Assembly: GCA_024224995.1 (NCBI GenBank)
Contig: JAAENB010000862.1
Span: forward strand, 1-22,512
Length of the DNA stretch: 22,512 nt
Direction: 5' to 3'
From: a bacterium
Lineage (GTDB): Bacteria; Spirochaetota; UBA4802; UBA5550
Positions 1-7,784 of this stretch are shown here, piece after piece. The notes below the pieces were generated by a model that saw only the letters and a list, made by a program, of their open reading frames with translations, was not told where the DNA came from and ran no database searches. The translations under genes were made by a program, and so were the position numbers. Each line of letters opens with the position of its first letter. The first letter of the stretch is position 1.

Positions 1-1
1 G

Positions 2-247
2 ATATATAACTATGCGAAAACAGAAGTTGAACAGAAATCAATAATCACCGTAAAAAAATATGGCAACACCGCTACAACCAGTCATTATCTTGCTTTGCAT
101 GAAGCGATGTTGGACAATACCATTGTCCCGGGAACCAGGCTTATGTTTTTAATTGGAGCATCGGGGCTTATTATTGGAAATTCGACCTATACTGTTGATG
201 ATCTTCCAAAAAGGTACAAAAAAGCATTTGGGGGAGGTAAAAAATAA
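2..247 (+). CDS. FabH-like beta-ketoacyl synthase III, C-terminal end (5' partial)
   Basis: The reading frame is open from the window edge and ends at TAA 245-247, giving the last 81 residues of a longer protein. The stretch YGNTATTS followed by HYLALHEAM matches the Asn-containing GNT segment of ketoacyl synthase III (thiolase fold), where Asn is one of the Cys-His-Asn catalytic residues. A C-terminal glycine-rich stretch (LIGASGLIIGNSTY) corresponds to the closing strands of the fold. The stop codon overlaps the next start codon (TAATG), so the two proteins are probably translationally coupled and made together. This copy keeps the Asn, whereas the following gene does not, so it may be the active subunit of a heterodimer. 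The Cys and His lie outside the window and cannot be checked. Family-level function is condensation of an acyl thioester with a malonyl thioester; the substrate is unknown. Confidence 0.8.
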   Translation: MYNYAKTEVEQKSIITVKKYGNTATTSHYLALHEAMLDNTIVPGTRLMFLIGASGLIIGNSTYTVDDLPKRYKKAFGGGKK

Positions 248-1128
248 TGAAAGTAAGAATTGAAAGTACCGGCGTATGTTTACCTAAAAAGGGAATTTTT
301 ATAAAGGGGTCCGTATCTCATGCCGTATCTGCCGGAAAAGACTGTTTTAAATCTTCAAGCTATACTCCCACTGAGGTGGGTATACTCATCAATTCCGGAG
401 TTTTTCGTGATAAGCATACCGGGGAACCGGCTATGGCGGCATTTATTCAGAACGAATTAAAAATTAACCCCGATTTTCATGGGAGAAAATCTTTTGCCTT
501 TGATTTATTGAACAGTGGTTGTGGTATGCTTAACTCCTTGCAGGTAATAACTAATATGATACAAAGCGGCACAAGCAGAATTGGTATGGCTGTTAGCAGT
601 GAATTTAACCCGGATCCCAATCCGGACCCAAATTATAACTACTTAAGCAGTGGTTCAGCAGTTCTGTTGGATGTATCTCCTGATCCGGATATAGGGTTTG
701 GTTCATTTCATTTTGAAACGTTCGAAAAATACGCCGATCTGTATACCGCTTATATTGATCTTAAAGAAAAAAATGGAAAATTGTTTATTCGCCAGGAAGC
801 GGGATTACATGATGCCTATTTATCATGCGCGCCGGTTGTGGTAAAAAAGCAGTTAAAAGCTGAAAAATTAAAATTGGAAGATATTGATTTGATTATTCCA
901 TCACAAATATCTGCGGATTTTATTAGTCAATTAGGTAACGCTTTAGATGTACCAGCCAACAAAATGCTGGATATTACCGATATATTAAAAGGGGATACCT
1001 ATACAACGTCAGTTTTTCTTGCGCTTAATCACGCGATAGAAAATAAGATACTATCCGAAAATCAAAAGGTACTATTCTTAACGTTTGGTTCCGGGATTAC
1101 GGTAGGAAGTTCGGTATATTATTATTAA
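247..1128 (+). CDS. FabH-like ketosynthase partner with degenerate catalytic triad
   Basis: A 293-residue protein of the ketoacyl synthase III fold, slightly shorter than typical FabH (about 310-330). The nucleophile region is present (LLNSGCGMLNSL, Cys92). The position equivalent to the catalytic His in the PHQ motif reads IPSQIS, so His is replaced by Ser219. The GNT motif reads GDT, so Asn is replaced by Asp250. The C-terminal glycine strand is present (FGSGITVGSS). The start ATG overlaps the previous stop, with GGAGG about 8 nt upstream, so expression is coupled to the upstream FabH-like gene. Loss of His and Asn beside a partner that keeps Asn recalls heterodimeric FabH-like pairs such as PqsB/PqsC, and the chain-length-factor principle. 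The role is therefore probably a structural or specificity subunit, which is inference. Confidence in the fold is high and in the exact role low. Confidence 0.82.
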   Translation: MKVRIESTGVCLPKKGIFIKGSVSHAVSAGKDCFKSSSYTPTEVGILINSGVFRDKHTGEPAMAAFIQNELKINPDFHGRKSFAFDLLNSGCGMLNSLQVITNMIQSGTSRIGMAVSSEFNPDPNPDPNYNYLSSGSAVLLDVSPDPDIGFGSFHFETFEKYADLYTAYIDLKEKNGKLFIRQEAGLHDAYLSCAPVVVKKQLKAEKLKLEDIDLIIPSQISADFISQLGNALDVPANKMLDITDILKGDTYTTSVFLALNHAIENKILSENQKVLFLTFGSGITVGSSVYYY

Positions 1129-1135
1129 GTTACTT

Positions 1136-1176
1136 AAAAACAATTTGCCCCGGTTTACCGGGGTTTCATTGTTTTT
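1136..1176. terminator. Bidirectional intrinsic terminator
   Basis: A hairpin with stem CCCCGG/CCGGGG and loop TTTA (1148-1163) is extended by an outer pairing AAAAACAAT (1136-1144) with ATTGTTTTT (1168-1176). It gives a T-run after the stem on both strands. It lies between the convergent ketosynthase gene and the dehydrogenase gene. The stop codon of the dehydrogenase (1155-1157 on the minus strand) falls in the loop, so the 3' end of that gene forms half of the terminator. Confidence 0.8.
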
Positions 1177-1970
1177 GAGCAGAGATAACTAACAAAATTT
1201 CTTGGGAAAAAACGCATTAAGAATAGATGCGTGAAATAATTTAAAAATCCCGGAACATGAATGGATTTTCCTTTTTTTAAACACCGGACACTGTGTTTGG
1301 CAATAGACTCGGGACTTGCCACGCGGCTAAAGGAATACCACCATAATTTATCCGGGAAATCGGGATTGTTAATGAGACCGGTTTGCGTAAAAGGCGGACA
1401 AACAGTGCACACCGTTACCCCGGACCCTCTAAGTTCTTGCCGAACCGCTTCGCTTAAACTCTGGATGAACGCTTTTGTCGCTCCATAGACGGATTCATAT
1501 ACCGACGGCTGGAAGGCGGAAACAGAACTGATATTGAGTATTCTTCCGAATTTTTTTTCTATCATGCCCGGAATAAAAAGTCGCATAAGTGCCATGTAGG
1601 TACGGGCATTAATGGTTACAAGATTATCGAGTGTCTCAAGAGGCATTTCATGGAAATTGCCATAAGAAATAATACCGGCGTTATTAATAAGAATATCGAG
1701 ATGCGGTACTTCGCGTAAAACCGCATCATAAATGTACTGGGGAGCGTCGGAGTCGGTGAGATCTTTTAGTATAACGCTGGTTTGTACCAAATAGGTTCCG
1801 GACAATTCTGCGGCATAACCGGATAATACTTCTTTATTTTCGGGACGATCATGAAGGATGCAGTTAGCACCCTCCATGGCGCAGTATAGCGCTATATGTT
1901 TACCAATTCCCTGAGCCGACCCGGTAATAAGAATATTGAGATTCTGTAAGGCTATTTTTTTACTAAACAT
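1155..1970 (-). CDS. Short-chain dehydrogenase/reductase (SDR)
   Basis: A 271-residue classical SDR predicted to use NAD(P)H. The cofactor motif TGSAQGIG is at 16-23, NNAG at 96-99, the catalytic Ser in NISS at 148-149, and the YxxxK dyad at Tyr162/Lys166 (VYGATK). It resembles carbonyl or ketoacyl reductases of the DltE/YqjQ kind. The last 35 residues are hydrophobic and basic (YFTHLFLMRFFPRNF), suggesting contact with membrane or acyl chains. It is the last gene of a minus-strand operon, starting 4 bp after the preceding stop, and no strong ribosome-binding site (RBS) of its own is seen, so translational coupling is likely. Context with ketosynthases and a hydrolase suggests reduction of a keto group on an acyl intermediate. 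That is inference; the substrate is not identifiable. Confidence 0.88.
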   Translation of the reverse strand: MFSKKIALQNLNILITGSAQGIGKHIALYCAMEGANCILHDRPENKEVLSGYAAELSGTYLVQTSVILKDLTDSDAPQYIYDAVLREVPHLDILINNAGIISYGNFHEMPLETLDNLVTINARTYMALMRLFIPGMIEKKFGRILNISSVSAFQPSVYESVYGATKAFIQSLSEAVRQELRGSGVTVCTVCPPFTQTGLINNPDFPDKLWWYSFSRVASPESIAKHSVRCLKKGKSIHVPGFLNYFTHLFLMRFFPRNFVSYLCSKTMKPR

Positions 1971-1974
1971 GCAC

Positions 1975-2721
1975 TTATATCGCCGCCTTTTTCTTTTTAC
2001 GTGATTTTACAGTATTTGTCTTTTGCTCACCATAACTGCATGTATGATAGAGTTTCATGATTGGTTTTATATGTAAGGGATTATAATTTTTAATAAACAC
2101 CGATAATGAAAAAAGCGGTTTGGGCAGCGTTACTCCCGAAACAGTACAGGATGCCGTTCCCAGGTGCGACTTTTCAAATTCAAGAATACCCTGGAATGTG
2201 TGGTATTGATCATCGTATTTGGAAACAAGAAAAGCAGCAGCAATCGCTTTGAGAGGAGGAATCTTCCAGAAAAAATTCGGTAATCGAACCCGTTTTTTTC
2301 CCTTCATTTCTATTGATTCGTCTTTTCCGTCGATTCTTTCTATTGATACCGTGTATGCGTTCTTATTTTCCTGCCATAGAACATTGGAAGGTATTTTTTT
2401 CAAATAATCCCCTTTGGCCCAATTAACTATGTCATTGTTTGTGTTATAGAGCCGCTTGATGAAAAAGAGTTTTTTCGTGTTGTATAGATCTATTGGAACC
2501 TGGATAGTAGTGTCGAAACAATCTTTCCATGAGTATTTTTCATTACCCGGCCGTATGTCCGATATTGAATCATACTTAAAAACACCGACTGCGAAAAATG
2601 AAAGCCCCGGGAGCAGGGAATTGACCACGGCTTCCGGCGGAATACTATCCTTAAGTTTTTTTGTGCGGGTTATACCAATATAAATAAAAGCGTCCCCGGT
2701 TTTTTCGATTATTGTTTCCAT
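1975..2721 (-). CDS. Unrecognised protein, possibly acetoacetate-decarboxylase-like fold
   Basis: A 248-residue soluble protein with no signal peptide. I do not recognise it firmly. The pattern is reminiscent of the acetoacetate decarboxylase / DUF2071 beta-barrel superfamily: an early LLPGLSFFAVGVFKY segment, a central VPIDLY segment, and a YLKKIP stretch (Lys108/Lys109) that could sit where the decarboxylase Schiff-base lysine pair lies. This is motif resemblance only. The C-terminus is a very basic tail (KSRKKKKAAI). A strong Shine-Dalgarno sequence AGGAGGG lies 6 nt before the ATG. It sits between the alpha/beta hydrolase gene (19 bp upstream) and the SDR gene (4 bp downstream) in one operon. 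If the resemblance holds, a beta-keto acid decarboxylase beside ketosynthases and a reductase would make sense. Otherwise it is a conserved hypothetical. Confidence 0.7.
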   Translation of the reverse strand: METIIEKTGDAFIYIGITRTKKLKDSIPPEAVVNSLLPGLSFFAVGVFKYDSISDIRPGNEKYSWKDCFDTTIQVPIDLYNTKKLFFIKRLYNTNNDIVNWAKGDYLKKIPSNVLWQENKNAYTVSIERIDGKDESIEMKGKKRVRLPNFFWKIPPLKAIAAAFLVSKYDDQYHTFQGILEFEKSHLGTASCTVSGVTLPKPLFSLSVFIKNYNPLHIKPIMKLYHTCSYGEQKTNTVKSRKKKKAAI

Positions 2722-2739
2722 AGTGGTCCCTCCTGAGAA

Positions 2740-3624
2740 TTATATTAAATTTTTTTTAAAAAAATCTATTTGCAGTTTTATTGTTTCTTTGAAAGGCTCA
2801 CCGGTATATATCTCAAAATGCTTGATGGGCATTTCAATGAGTCGGCCTTGTTTCATTTTTTTAACCGCTTTTTGTACAGCTTGAGTATAGATAAGACTGT
2901 CATCACGAGCGTGGAATACAAGGACCGGGCACTTGATTTTTGATGCTTTTGTTGTTGGGCGGTACAAACTGGATGTAAAAGCGACCCGGGCAGGGCAGCG
3001 GTTGTCAAATACGGCCCCTTCCGGAACGAGTGACATAAATCCATCCATTGAATCATGGGAATTCATACAGGCGAATTTATCCGGGGGAGCGATAATTGGA
3101 ATATAGTATGGCTGTTGAAATGTTATCATTTTGAACAAATCAATAAATCCATAGAAGTAGCATTGGAGCGTGTATTTTAAACCGGTCATTAAAGGAGTTG
3201 TTAAAGAATCAATATGGGGAACCTGGGAAATAACCGCAGCAATCTCCGGATGACGCGCGGCAGTATACAGGACATGACCGCCGCTGAATGAAGAGCCCCA
3301 GAGCGCAATCCTGTTCTTGTCGATAGTATCAATTTTTTTTACGTACTCAATTGCCGATTCCCAATCACTACAATGGCGATAGGGGTTAACAAGATTTCTG
3401 GGCTCCCCTTCACTCTCTCCAATACACCGGTAATCAAAAAGAAATACAGCCATACCCTGTTTTGCAAAGTGCTTTGCGTACTCAGGAAGCCCGAATATTT
3501 TTTGGGCACCAAAACCATGTGCCATAATAACAATAGGAGGATTTTTTATACTTTTTGGTCGATATAACCATGCCGAGCATTTTGTGCCTTTGCTTGTGAA
3601 AAATAGTTCTTCTTTTGTATACAT
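2740..3624 (-). CDS. Alpha/beta hydrolase
   Basis: A 294-residue alpha/beta hydrolase, predicted cytosolic. The oxyanion-hole motif HGFGA is at 36-40. The nucleophile elbow WGSSFSGG places Ser112 as nucleophile, Asp241 or Asp242 in VFHARDDS is the likely acid, and His269 in IKHFEIY is the likely base. It resembles hydrolases annotated as dienelactone-hydrolase-like or S15 peptidase-like (FDYRCIGESEGEPR strand-loop). An in-frame upstream ATG would add 36 residues, but the start at 3624 is preferred because AGAGGA lies just before it and the fold begins directly after it. It is the first gene of an operon with the ADC-like protein and the SDR. A thioesterase or ester-hydrolase role in the same pathway is plausible but not shown. 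Confidence 0.85.
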   Translation of the reverse strand: MYTKEELFFTSKGTKCSAWLYRPKSIKNPPIVIMAHGFGAQKIFGLPEYAKHFAKQGMAVFLFDYRCIGESEGEPRNLVNPYRHCSDWESAIEYVKKIDTIDKNRIALWGSSFSGGHVLYTAARHPEIAAVISQVPHIDSLTTPLMTGLKYTLQCYFYGFIDLFKMITFQQPYYIPIIAPPDKFACMNSHDSMDGFMSLVPEGAVFDNRCPARVAFTSSLYRPTTKASKIKCPVLVFHARDDSLIYTQAVQKAVKKMKQGRLIEMPIKHFEIYTGEPFKETIKLQIDFFKKNLI

Positions 3625-3649
3625 GGTTTTCCTCTTCTTGCTTGCGCGT

Positions 3650-3679
3650 ATAATACTAAGATATATAATATACTTGCAA
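3650..3679 (-). promoter_or_regulatory. Candidate sigma-70 type promoter for the hydrolase operon
   Basis: On the minus strand a TTGCAA -35 box (3674-3679) is separated by 18 nt from a TATTAT -10 box (3650-3655), about 25 nt before the start codon at 3624. TTGCAA occurs a second time at 3681-3686. The surrounding DNA is very AT-rich, so chance matches are likely. The 124-bp gap between the radical SAM gene and the hydrolase gene (3625-3747) shows no convincing terminator, so read-through from the upstream operon is also possible. Confidence 0.35.
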
Positions 3680-3747
3680 ATTGCAATGAAAAAAAATTGA
3701 GTTATGTAATTTTTTTTGATTTTATTAGTCAATTAGTCTATAGAGAG

Positions 3748-5328
3748 TTACGAAATATTGTGAATATATTTAAAGGGCTCATGATATACATATTTTGATT
3801 TTTCTATAAGTTCCGGGAACAATAACAAATATTCATTAATGGAATTTTTAGTTTTTAACTTGAAATCACCAAGATTGGCCATCATTGGCGTCAACTCAGG
3901 TTTTTCCCTGCATATATTTAATGCATTAATAAAAAATTGATAGTTATTTTCATTTACTTCGATGATTAGCTTTTCAAACTTCTTTCCCAAAGGGGTATTC
4001 TGTAGCTGGTTCAGGTATATAAGGAATATTGATTCATAGACAAGGTAATCCAGCTTATTGATTTCTTCATTGACATGCATGGCAAAAAAGTTAGATAAAA
4101 ATTCAACCCCCTTGTCTGAAAAGTCATAATTATAACCAGTGCCAGACCGCCTGACATTAAAGCTGTTTTTTTCCTGGCATGATTTAAGCAGCTTTGTTCC
4201 ATCAAATAATTCAAGCTTGTTGCGTAAAAAATGAAATTGAGAGGCATTATAATTGCTTTTGTAAAGGAAATTCGCGCTGCTCTCAAGTTCATCAAATGTC
4301 GAATCCGGGTAAAAATTAATATAACCAAGATAAACAGAGATTCCATTGTTGTACAACAAATCTATGGCCTTTTCGCTATTTTCTCTGTATTTTGGGATAG
4401 CACATTTTTTCCCCAACTTTTTCAATGCCTTGGTACTTCCATTCTCAACACCAAGGAAAACCTGGTTTACTGTCCCACTAAAAACAGCTAAGTACCCCAT
4501 TTTATGGGCTTTTATAATCTGATCGACCCTTGTCATAATAAATAATTTTAAATTAAGATCTTTCCCGAATTCAATTATACGTGCAGCATTTTCAATATCT
4601 GATTCGGAAAATCCAAGGAAGTTATCGTCAAAAACACATATGAATTGTTTCCCGTTTTTTTTCAGGTTTTCCATTTCTGCCTTGACGTGGTCTATACCCC
4701 TTGTCTTTATACCATCCTTATAAAATTGTGGTGTTGTGCAAAAGTCGCAGCCATTTTCAAGGCATCCACGTGAAGTATAAAGAAATCCCATTTCACCGGA
4801 ATAATCATCATGTTTCAGAACTGGCAGTGTATTCAGGTTCCGGACCCTATTGTTTAAGTTATTATTAGTTATCGGAACATCTTTTTGCTCAAAGTTCTTG
4901 ATAAATTCGATCAGGCCATTTTCAACCTCTCCCTGCCAGACAAAGTCAACATGTTTGTACTGTTTAATAAAATCATCATTTGCCAGGCTCAATGAGTGAA
5001 ATGTCGCGTCATGTCCACCAATTCCATAGATGTATCCATCCGGTAAGTTTGAAATTGTCTTTTTTACCTGTTCCCTTGTATTGCAAAACTGGTTAAACAA
5101 AACCAGGTCAGGTTTTTCTTTAATAATTTTTGTTGGGATTTCATCAATTGATAAATTTTCGTTTGCCTGATTGATTAATACGGTATCAAAACCGTTTTGT
5201 TTAAAAAGATCATTGACATAGTGCATTCCTGATGAAGTCATATACAGAAACCCTGGCATAAATGGAAATTCATTTCTTGGTCTGGTCAATGAAACGAGAA
5301 CTATTTTTTTTATTTTGTTTTTCCCCAT
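3748..5328 (-). CDS. B12-binding-domain radical SAM protein with CX4CX2C motif
   Basis: A 526-residue protein. Residues 1-140 form a cobalamin-binding-like Rossmann domain (VLFNQFCNTR, IYGIGGHDATFH) without the classic DXHXXG histidine motif, as is common in this class. The radical SAM core begins near residue 180: TSRGCLENGCDFCTTP with Cys189, Cys194 and Cys197. The spacing is CX4CX2C, one residue longer than the canonical CX3CX2C. Later core features include FDDNFLGF and VFLGVENGS. Family-level chemistry is reductive cleavage of S-adenosylmethionine at a 4Fe-4S cluster, often for methylation or rearrangement of unreactive carbon. The substrate is unknown. The gene begins 30 bp after the receiver-HATPase gene, with only a weak AAAGAAAG RBS, so it is probably co-transcribed with it. 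Confidence 0.88.
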   Translation of the reverse strand: MGKNKIKKIVLVSLTRPRNEFPFMPGFLYMTSSGMHYVNDLFKQNGFDTVLINQANENLSIDEIPTKIIKEKPDLVLFNQFCNTREQVKKTISNLPDGYIYGIGGHDATFHSLSLANDDFIKQYKHVDFVWQGEVENGLIEFIKNFEQKDVPITNNNLNNRVRNLNTLPVLKHDDYSGEMGFLYTSRGCLENGCDFCTTPQFYKDGIKTRGIDHVKAEMENLKKNGKQFICVFDDNFLGFSESDIENAARIIEFGKDLNLKLFIMTRVDQIIKAHKMGYLAVFSGTVNQVFLGVENGSTKALKKLGKKCAIPKYRENSEKAIDLLYNNGISVYLGYINFYPDSTFDELESSANFLYKSNYNASQFHFLRNKLELFDGTKLLKSCQEKNSFNVRRSGTGYNYDFSDKGVEFLSNFFAMHVNEEINKLDYLVYESIFLIYLNQLQNTPLGKKFEKLIIEVNENNYQFFINALNICREKPELTPMMANLGDFKLKTKNSINEYLLLFPELIEKSKYVYHEPFKYIHNIS

Positions 5329-5358
5329 CGTTACTTTCTTTTTAATGGTCAGAGGTTT

Positions 5359-6516
5359 TTATTCAGCCAGGGGCAGTTTAATCCTGCACTGCACCCGGAT
5401 TTTATCTGTACTATCGGAATCCGGAATGTTTGAGATTGATACTGTCCCACTGTGTTTTATAACAACCTGTTCCACAACAGTGAGCCCCAGTCCAAAATCC
5501 ATTGTTTTATACGCTTCGTGACCGTATTTTGAAAGACTGGAAAAGGGTTCAAATATTATTTCCTCGTATTCCGGGGGAATACCAATGATTCCATTTTCCA
5601 GCTTACGAGGTGAATTTTGTACGATGAAAACGAGAGAAGAGGCATTAATGCTGATATCAAGAGATATGGAGCTGCCCGGCTCTGAAAACTTCATTGCGTT
5701 TAGCAACAGTTCTTTGATTGTTACCTTGAAATAATTGCGGTTTATCATCATCCCTGAAGTAGTAAGCTCCGGGACGCCGGGGGTAAGCTGTACCTGGTGG
5801 CCTCCAATGCTTTTGAAACTTTTTAGCTCTTCAATGACATCTTTTGTGTCATTGTATACATCCAGACATGGTGTGCTCTCAAATTGCATTTCGTTTGCGA
5901 TGAGGCGTTCAATCTCAGAGAAACTTGAGATGGCACTCTCCGCAATTTTTTGATTTTTTTTCAGAAGATTAAACATGTCCATGTCAATCTCATAGCAATT
6001 GTCTTTCGGAGTTGCCGTTTCAGCAATAAGACCCAGGAGAGATATCTGGGTACCCAGTCCCGCTCCCTGGTTAAAACTTCTCTGGAGATTATAAAAAAGG
6101 TGCGATAAAACTTTTCCCTTTTCACTGTTTCGCGCTATTGCCCGGTTTTCCCGGATGGTAAAAGCCTTGTGGACTTTCATCACCAGGTCATTTTTTTTAA
6201 CCGGTTTAATTATATATTCCGATACACCCAGTGACATGATATCTATTATTATTTCCGGTTCTTCACTTTTGGTAAAAACAATCATTATTGGAGGAAATTC
6301 CATCTTTTTCAGATGGGCTATTAGCTCTTTACCGTTCATAACGGGCATTTCAAGATCCGTAATAACAACGGGGAAAGGGGTTTTCTTGAATGTTTCAAGG
6401 GCCGATTTTCCGTCTTCCACTGATGTGGTTCTGTAACCCGCCTCTTTGAGTATCTTCTCTATAGCAGCTCTTACGGTTTTGCTGTCGTCTACAATGAGAA
6501 TATTTTTTTCTTTCAT
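5359..6516 (-). CDS. Receiver domain fused to HATPase, no recognisable phospho-acceptor His
   Basis: A 385-residue protein. Residues 1-120 are a complete receiver domain: acidic pair Asp10/Asp11, phospho-acceptor Asp54 (VITDLEMPVMNG), Thr82 and Lys104. Residues 140-215 are helical and sit where a DHp dimerisation domain would be, but the H-box region reads RSFNQGAGLGTQISLL with no histidine; His139 is the only His nearby. Residues 250-385 are a GHKL ATPase: N-box ELLLNAMKFS (Asn273), F-box IFEPFSSL, G2 box DFGLGL. The usual DxGxG of the G1 box is not evident (NGIIGIPPEY). It may act as a response regulator with an ATPase-like output rather than a standard hybrid kinase. The start ATG overlaps the stop of the upstream membrane-protein gene (ATGA), so the two are coupled. 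Confidence 0.88.
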   Translation of the reverse strand: MKEKNILIVDDSKTVRAAIEKILKEAGYRTTSVEDGKSALETFKKTPFPVVITDLEMPVMNGKELIAHLKKMEFPPIMIVFTKSEEPEIIIDIMSLGVSEYIIKPVKKNDLVMKVHKAFTIRENRAIARNSEKGKVLSHLFYNLQRSFNQGAGLGTQISLLGLIAETATPKDNCYEIDMDMFNLLKKNQKIAESAISSFSEIERLIANEMQFESTPCLDVYNDTKDVIEELKSFKSIGGHQVQLTPGVPELTTSGMMINRNYFKVTIKELLLNAMKFSEPGSSISLDISINASSLVFIVQNSPRKLENGIIGIPPEYEEIIFEPFSSLSKYGHEAYKTMDFGLGLTVVEQVVIKHSGTVSISNIPDSDSTDKIRVQCRIKLPLAE

Positions 6517-7784
6517 GACCTCTCTCCGCCAAACAGAGAATAAATAAAAGGAGCAACAAAAAGAACAAAGAGAGCTGCCAGGGTAAAAAAGCGGGCGCTT
6601 CCTTCCAGGGAGTAATAAATAAAAGGGCTGAGAAAAATAACAAAGAGCACGCCCAGGGCGAGAAACCGGCCGCTTCTACTTACCGATCTGCCGGGATTTG
6701 ATTCCATGATATATACCGCCACCGTGGAAAGGGTCTGGGCAAGATTGGTGAAAAAGGCAATAATAAACAGGAAAACAATATAAGTAAATATGAGTATTAA
6801 TATCACTCCGCCGGAAAGAGCCGGAACAACCGGAGTAAGTGCTTTGTCCATAGTACCCATAGAGGCACCGGAAAGAAAGGGAAGAAGATTTAATGCCGAT
6901 GATGAATAATTATCCAGGGCACCGCTTAAAAAGTAAGCGATAAAACCCAGTCCCGATATAAAAAAGGCAGTGAAGAGCAGGTATATCACGGTTGATATAA
7001 AATTGGACAGGAACAGGTAAATAGGAATATTAATATTTTCTACCGCAATAAATTTAAACATGCTCCTGAAAGTTTCACCAACTCTCCGGTGTTTTAAGGC
7101 AATAAAAGAATAAAGTATATTTTTCATGTAAAAAACTACCACAATAACAAATGCCAGAAAAGCAAATACCGACTGGAAAATACCGGTGTATATGAGTTCA
7201 TGAATATCCCGGAGCGGATATACCGGGATAATAAGTATTCCAAAAAGGAGAAATGTCATAATAGAAAATACTGAGATTGGTTTAAAATCGTGACTGATCT
7301 CTTCTTTTACCGAAGAGAAACGAATATTTCTGTCCTGTCTAAGGCGATGAAATACATTGCGTGATAACAAGTACAGGTGTATATCATACGCGAATACAAG
7401 GATAATAAATAACAGGTACGACATGATTCCCAGGAGAAAGGAATTTTGCGCGAAAAATTCGTTCGATCCGGTGCTGATTAACATAATTATGAACAAAAGC
7501 AGGGATATGGAAAAAAGGGTTAAAAAGGAGATGAGCACGTTTTTCATGTTAAATGAATAAAAAACACCATCCAGGATATCTTTTGCCGTTAATACGGATG
7601 ACTGCAATCCTTTATAGGAATACCAGCTTTCTTTTCCCCTTTGTGTACCGGCATGGCTTTCTTTTTTGTGATTAATTATAATTTTGTGATCACATCTCTC
7701 ACAATTAAAATAGGCCCGTTTGTCATCAATCCTGTCATCGGGTACATAATATTTCTGGCCGCAATTGTCACATTTTATATCCAT
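6513..7784 (-). CDS. Zinc-ribbon polytopic membrane protein
   Basis: A 423-residue protein. The N-terminus is an MJ0042-type zinc ribbon with Cys5, Cys8, Cys28 and Cys31. A short linker is followed by about eight hydrophobic segments near 83-104, 114-139, 168-188, 203-230, 252-288 (long, perhaps two), 323-349, 373-391 and 398-418. The zinc ribbon would face the cytoplasm. The last two segments are a 25-residue tandem duplication. I do not recognise a transport or enzyme family. The gene overlaps the receiver-HATPase gene by four bases, suggesting the membrane protein and the signalling protein act together, perhaps as membrane input or target. An AGGA element lies about 9 nt before the ATG. 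Confidence 0.78.
   Translation of the reverse strand: MDIKCDNCGQKYYVPDDRIDDKRAYFNCERCDHKIIINHKKESHAGTQRGKESWYSYKGLQSSVLTAKDILDGVFYSFNMKNVLISFLTLFSISLLLFIIMLISTGSNEFFAQNSFLLGIMSYLLFIILVFAYDIHLYLLSRNVFHRLRQDRNIRFSSVKEEISHDFKPISVFSIMTFLLFGILIIPVYPLRDIHELIYTGIFQSVFAFLAFVIVVVFYMKNILYSFIALKHRRVGETFRSMFKFIAVENINIPIYLFLSNFISTVIYLLFTAFFISGLGFIAYFLSGALDNYSSSALNLLPFLSGASMGTMDKALTPVVPALSGGVILILIFTYIVFLFIIAFFTNLAQTLSTVAVYIMESNPGRSVSRSGRFLALGVLFVIFLSPFIYYSLEGSARFFTLAALFVLFVAPFIYSLFGGERS
6519..6668 (-). repeat. 75-bp tandem duplication inside a coding region
   Basis: Residues 373-397 and 398-422 of the membrane protein align without gaps (12 of 25 identical, including RF at the start, LFV/LFV and PFIY). 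At the DNA level the stretch TAAATAAAAG recurs exactly 75 bp apart (6541 and 6616 on the plus strand), with many matching positions after it. The unit is 25 codons, so the frame is kept. It adds one hydrophobic segment at the C-terminus. Confidence 0.75.

Noticed and set aside
601..640. Short NPDP repeat in the degenerate ketosynthase as a possible insertion
   Set aside because: Only two units of NPDP within a surface-loop position; not enough to claim a repeat domain.
3700..3747. Terminator after the radical SAM gene
   Set aside because: Only AT-rich runs and a short TTGA/TCAA pairing; no GC-rich stem.
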